A DNA stretch of 32,759 nt from an uncultured Sulfolobales archaeon (lineage in GTDB: Archaea; Thermoproteota; Thermoprotei_A; Sulfolobales; Acidilobaceae): contig CAKZTZ010000007.1 of the NCBI GenBank assembly GCA_937921695.1, positions 113,719-146,477 on the forward strand. The letters run 5' to 3'. The notes beneath the pieces were generated by a model. The model had not been told where the DNA came from and did no database searches. It saw only the letters and a program-made list of their open reading frames with translations. Shown one piece after another: positions 31,601 to 32,759 of this stretch; position 1 is the first letter of the stretch, and each line of letters begins with the position of its first letter. The translations under genes were made by a program, and so were the position numbers.

Positions 31601-32143
31601 CCTACCCTCGAAATATTTAGAGGGGGGTAGCCCGGTCTTAGGGTCTCTCGGGAACCCGTCCTCCACCCATTTAAGGAAACCCTCCCTAACATATACCCCC
31701 TTAACCCTCCTATTAGAATACGCCCTCCTAGCTATAGCGACGCCCGAGGGGCACGTCATAGGATCCCATCTATGGGAAACTTTATTTCCATAAACGTCGC
31801 TAGCCTCCCCAAACCCGTAGGATGGGTCGACATAAGTTACAATGCCGTTCTTAACCGAAGCCTTTAATAGGCACACGAAAGTACAGTTGGGGATACATGT
31901 GAACGTGAAAGTCTCGTCAGGCTCATAGATCTTCCTGTAAACGTCCTCCCATTTCGTACCATAAGGGTATGTTTCCAGGGGGTTAAAACCTTCAAGAGAT
32001 AAGGGCTCGAGATACTGGTATGCTAGGACGCCTTCAGGGATTATTGTTGAAAGTGTTAAAGCTATGGGCCCTTTAATAGCGAGAGATAGGAATTCTCTCC
32101 TTGATATAGTTATGTCTGAGCCGTTTGTCCTCGGCTCCGACAT
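28631..32143 (-). CDS. type II DMSO-reductase-family molybdopterin alpha subunit, Tat-exported
   Basis: 1170 residues. The N-terminus has a Tat signal, S14-R-R-E-F-L plus a hydrophobic segment (22-35), so the folded enzyme is exported. The FS0 motif is C83-x3-C87-x3-C91 ... C131 (P-M-T-C-P-S-G). Type II members such as NarG normally start this motif with His. The Mo region W-H-T-D291-L-A-P-G-Q-P matches the Asp-ligand region of type II enzymes (NarG: S-D-L-P-P). R-V-K-G-V-Y-V-R-E-G-F-L-K-W and the C-terminal G-G-H-Q-S-V-V-R-T-W region also point to type II. It binds a bis-MGD molybdenum or tungsten centre and oxidises or reduces an unidentified substrate (candidates in the family: nitrate, selenate, chlorate, DMS, hydrocarbons). 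ATG 32143 has an AAGGTG ribosome site seven bases before. Operon with beta, gamma and the chaperone. Confidence 0.92.
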   Translation of the reverse strand: MSEPRTNGSDITISRREFLSLAIKGPIALTLSTIIPEGVLAYQYLEPLSLEGFNPLETYPYGTKWEDVYRKIYEPDETFTFTCIPNCTFVCLLKASVKNGIVTYVDPSYGFGEASDVYGNKVSHRWDPMTCPSGVAIARRAYSNRRVKGVYVREGFLKWVEDGFPRDPKTGLPPSKYFEGRGKEKFVKVSWDRAFDIVSRALINIVEAYSGENAKRLLEQGYHPAMVEAMGGAGVRTIKIRPSMPLNAPMRLTALWRFANMLALLDSKIRGVDPDKALGAKVWDNYAWHTDLAPGQPMAAGIKAIDFHLHIIEHVKLALVWGMNWTMNKMAVAKWLSEAHMKGVEVIAISNDHMLTARQADELIIVRSGTDTALALSLVHVIIRDKLYDEAFIKRFTDLPLLVRMDNLKFLRARDLIKDYKPVELKNRTKVLAPGETAPPPALQGVQFWPKALRDEIDDSIVWDLKTNSPRIVSRDDVGKYFEELGVDPALEGEFEVTLVDGTRVKVRPVFDLIKEYVMNSMDPKTVSEITGVEVETIERLARKIAANKGKTLFVLGMGINQFLHGDLKDRATILLAALTANIGNISGTLGTYAGNFKLELANGVVQWINEDPFNPELDPTKPARIRGYFAAESAHYYAYGDRPLVVAGRVFTGKTHMPTPTKAIFFANANSSLGNAKWAYNIIVNVLPKVEMIVTLEWFWTLTCEYSDIVFGVDSWIERKIPDIAVSVTTPFITAWPRSPLPRMFDTRDDMEVVAGIAARMAELLNEPRMRDYWKFVYENKVEVYVNRVLAAGNTTKGLTFEILEEQAKKGIPFVYATRTTPSAVGWEQTNESVPWWTKTGRLEFYKEEGAFIESGENIPVYREPADSTHYEPNVIILNKPHSAIRPLKPEDMGLDPANLDQEVRQVRHVAKPWSVVKTTSHPLKAKGYTHIITTPKHKGLIHTICSNVDILAIHYTPYGDMYRRDKRMPWVAEGYVDINPEDGRKLGLDDGDYVRVEGDPNYEPFIGLDKKPEERKAFTLVARIRFNNSIPPGMTRVWFNFYMASHGTVEGHEKRPDKLALNERTGYIASYRYGGHQSVVRTWLKPTLMTDDLFRKSPLVAVMGKGFAPDIHSPIGAPREGFAKITKLEPGGEDGKSPWRPVRLKIRPTYEDEEMKTYIRGGYVIVEG

Positions 32144-32150
32144 TAAAACT

Positions 32151-32195
32151 CACCTTGCATCATATATTGTAATATAGTATGTTGGGTTAAAATTT
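32151..32195 (-). promoter_or_regulatory. promoter, ribosome site and inverted repeat of the molybdoenzyme operon
   Basis: On the minus strand: TATA-like GAAATTTTAACCC (32186-32198), then an inverted repeat TATATT-GT-AATATA (32163-32176) where transcription should start, then the AAGGTG ribosome site (32151-32156). The inverted repeat is placed as an operator would be, but no regulator gene is next to the operon. Confidence 0.45.
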
Positions 32196-32235
32196 CTGAC
32201 CCCGAAAATTTAAGGAATAGTTTATGTAAATTTAT

Positions 32236-32759
32236 CTACTCTTTAAGATTTCTTTCATAGAGGAGCGCTCCAGCTAGTAATAGTATTATTGTCCAGAGGG
32301 TTAGTTTTGCTAGGAGCTCCTCTATGGTGTGGGCACTTTGAACCATGTGTGGAATGAATATGTGCCTGTAGATGCTCGTAGCTATTGATATGGGGTTGTT
32401 GATTATCAATGTCTGGATCGCTTCTGGGAACCTCGTTTTTATTATATACTCTGGGTAGAATATGTTTGAGGCGAAGAATATTATGAAGTATACTAGCCCC
32501 CTTATGGTTGCCTGTAGCTCCAGGCTCCTCACTAGAGTTGACAGTGCTATTGACAGGCTTGACATCGAGGCCGCTATCATAGCTGTCACTGAGAACACTA
32601 TGAGAGCTTCAATGAGGCCCGGCACTCTTATTAATATGGCTGTTAATACTATGAACGGCGCCTGGTAGATTAAGCCTCGGGCGAGGCCGCTGGCTATCCT
32701 CCCAGCCACGAGCTCCAGCCTCGATATGGGGAGGCTTAGGAGGTAGTGGTGGAAGCCCC
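32236..32759 (-). CDS. ABC-2 type transporter permease, 5' part outside window
   Basis: The frame is open to the right edge, so only the last 174 residues are seen. It has four or five hydrophobic helices, beginning with P-I-S-R-L-E-L-V-A-G-R, an ABC-2 permease pattern just ahead of a helix, and including I-F-Y-P-E-Y near the middle as in that superfamily. It would be the membrane part of an ABC exporter of drugs, lipids or polysaccharides. The ATPase gene is not in the window and would normally lie upstream on the minus strand. It points the same way as the molybdoenzyme operon, but the 93-base gap has its own promoter, so they are separate units. Confidence 0.75.
   Translation of the reverse strand, partial: GFHHYLLSLPISRLELVAGRIASGLARGLIYQAPFIVLTAILIRVPGLIEALIVFSVTAMIAASMSSLSIALSTLVRSLELQATIRGLVYFIIFFASNIFYPEYIIKTRFPEAIQTLIINNPISIATSIYRHIFIPHMVQSAHTIEELLAKLTLWTIILLLAGALLYERNLKE

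Noticed and set aside
1-32759. CRISPR arrays and rRNA genes
   Set aside because: I see no regularly spaced direct repeats and no rRNA-like sequence anywhere in the window.

Overview
The window looks like chromosomal DNA of a hyperthermophilic archaeon of the Thermoproteota (Crenarchaeota). The main reasons are a recognisable Cren7 chromatin protein, a diphthine synthase, archaeal A-type ATP synthase subunits, intron-free tRNA genes with encoded CCA, archaeal TATA boxes (several placed for leaderless mRNAs) and GGTG-type ribosome binding sites. I cannot place the genus. No rRNA, CRISPR array, transposase gene or phage gene is visible.

Layout. 1-1476: the end of a succinate dehydrogenase/fumarate reductase operon (sdhC partial, sdhD, sdhB). 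1473-2769: a convergent FAD amine/amino-acid oxidoreductase whose 5' end appears frame-disrupted. 2900-4639: a DUF1152 protein and two divergent ribbon-helix-helix regulators, one of only 56 residues. 4701-6252: a TusA/DsrE sulfur-carrier pair and diphthine synthase. 6410-11633: part of the A-type ATP synthase (I, F, E, A); subunits B, C, D and K are not here. 11630-16735: an unrecognised 88-aa protein, a DUF355 adenosine-specific kinase, a CBS-pair protein, threonine synthase and an MrfA-like DUF1998 helicase, all on the minus strand. 16779-22144: an SSS-family symporter with a tiny membrane partner, divergent from a hydantoinase/oxoprolinase pair (hyuA-hyuB). 22145-24813: an intergenic GC-rich structured segment, cren7, a radical SAM/SPASM protein, tandem tRNA-Pro and tRNA-Ser, and a second structured intergenic segment. 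24814-25816: an Asp-ligated single-cluster ferredoxin overlapping a flavin-reductase-fold protein. 25821-32143: a complete type II DMSO-reductase-family operon (alpha, beta, gamma, TorD-like chaperone). 32236-32759: the C-terminal part of an ABC-2 permease.

How it works together. The window is rich in respiratory functions: a quinone-linked sdh complex, an exported molybdoenzyme with a four-cluster beta subunit and a membrane-tethered heme gamma subunit, and the ATP synthase that would use the resulting gradient. The symporter plus hyuAB looks like a uptake-and-hydrolysis module for a cyclic amide such as a hydantoin or oxoproline.

Most promising for novelty: the molybdoenzyme operon, which has a type II aspartate Mo-ligand but a four-cysteine FS0 motif where relatives use His plus three Cys; two GC-rich, hairpin-forming, promoter-preceded intergenic segments (22190-22335 and 24580-24748) that are candidate non-coding RNAs or element relics; and a Cren7 with a cysteine near each end.
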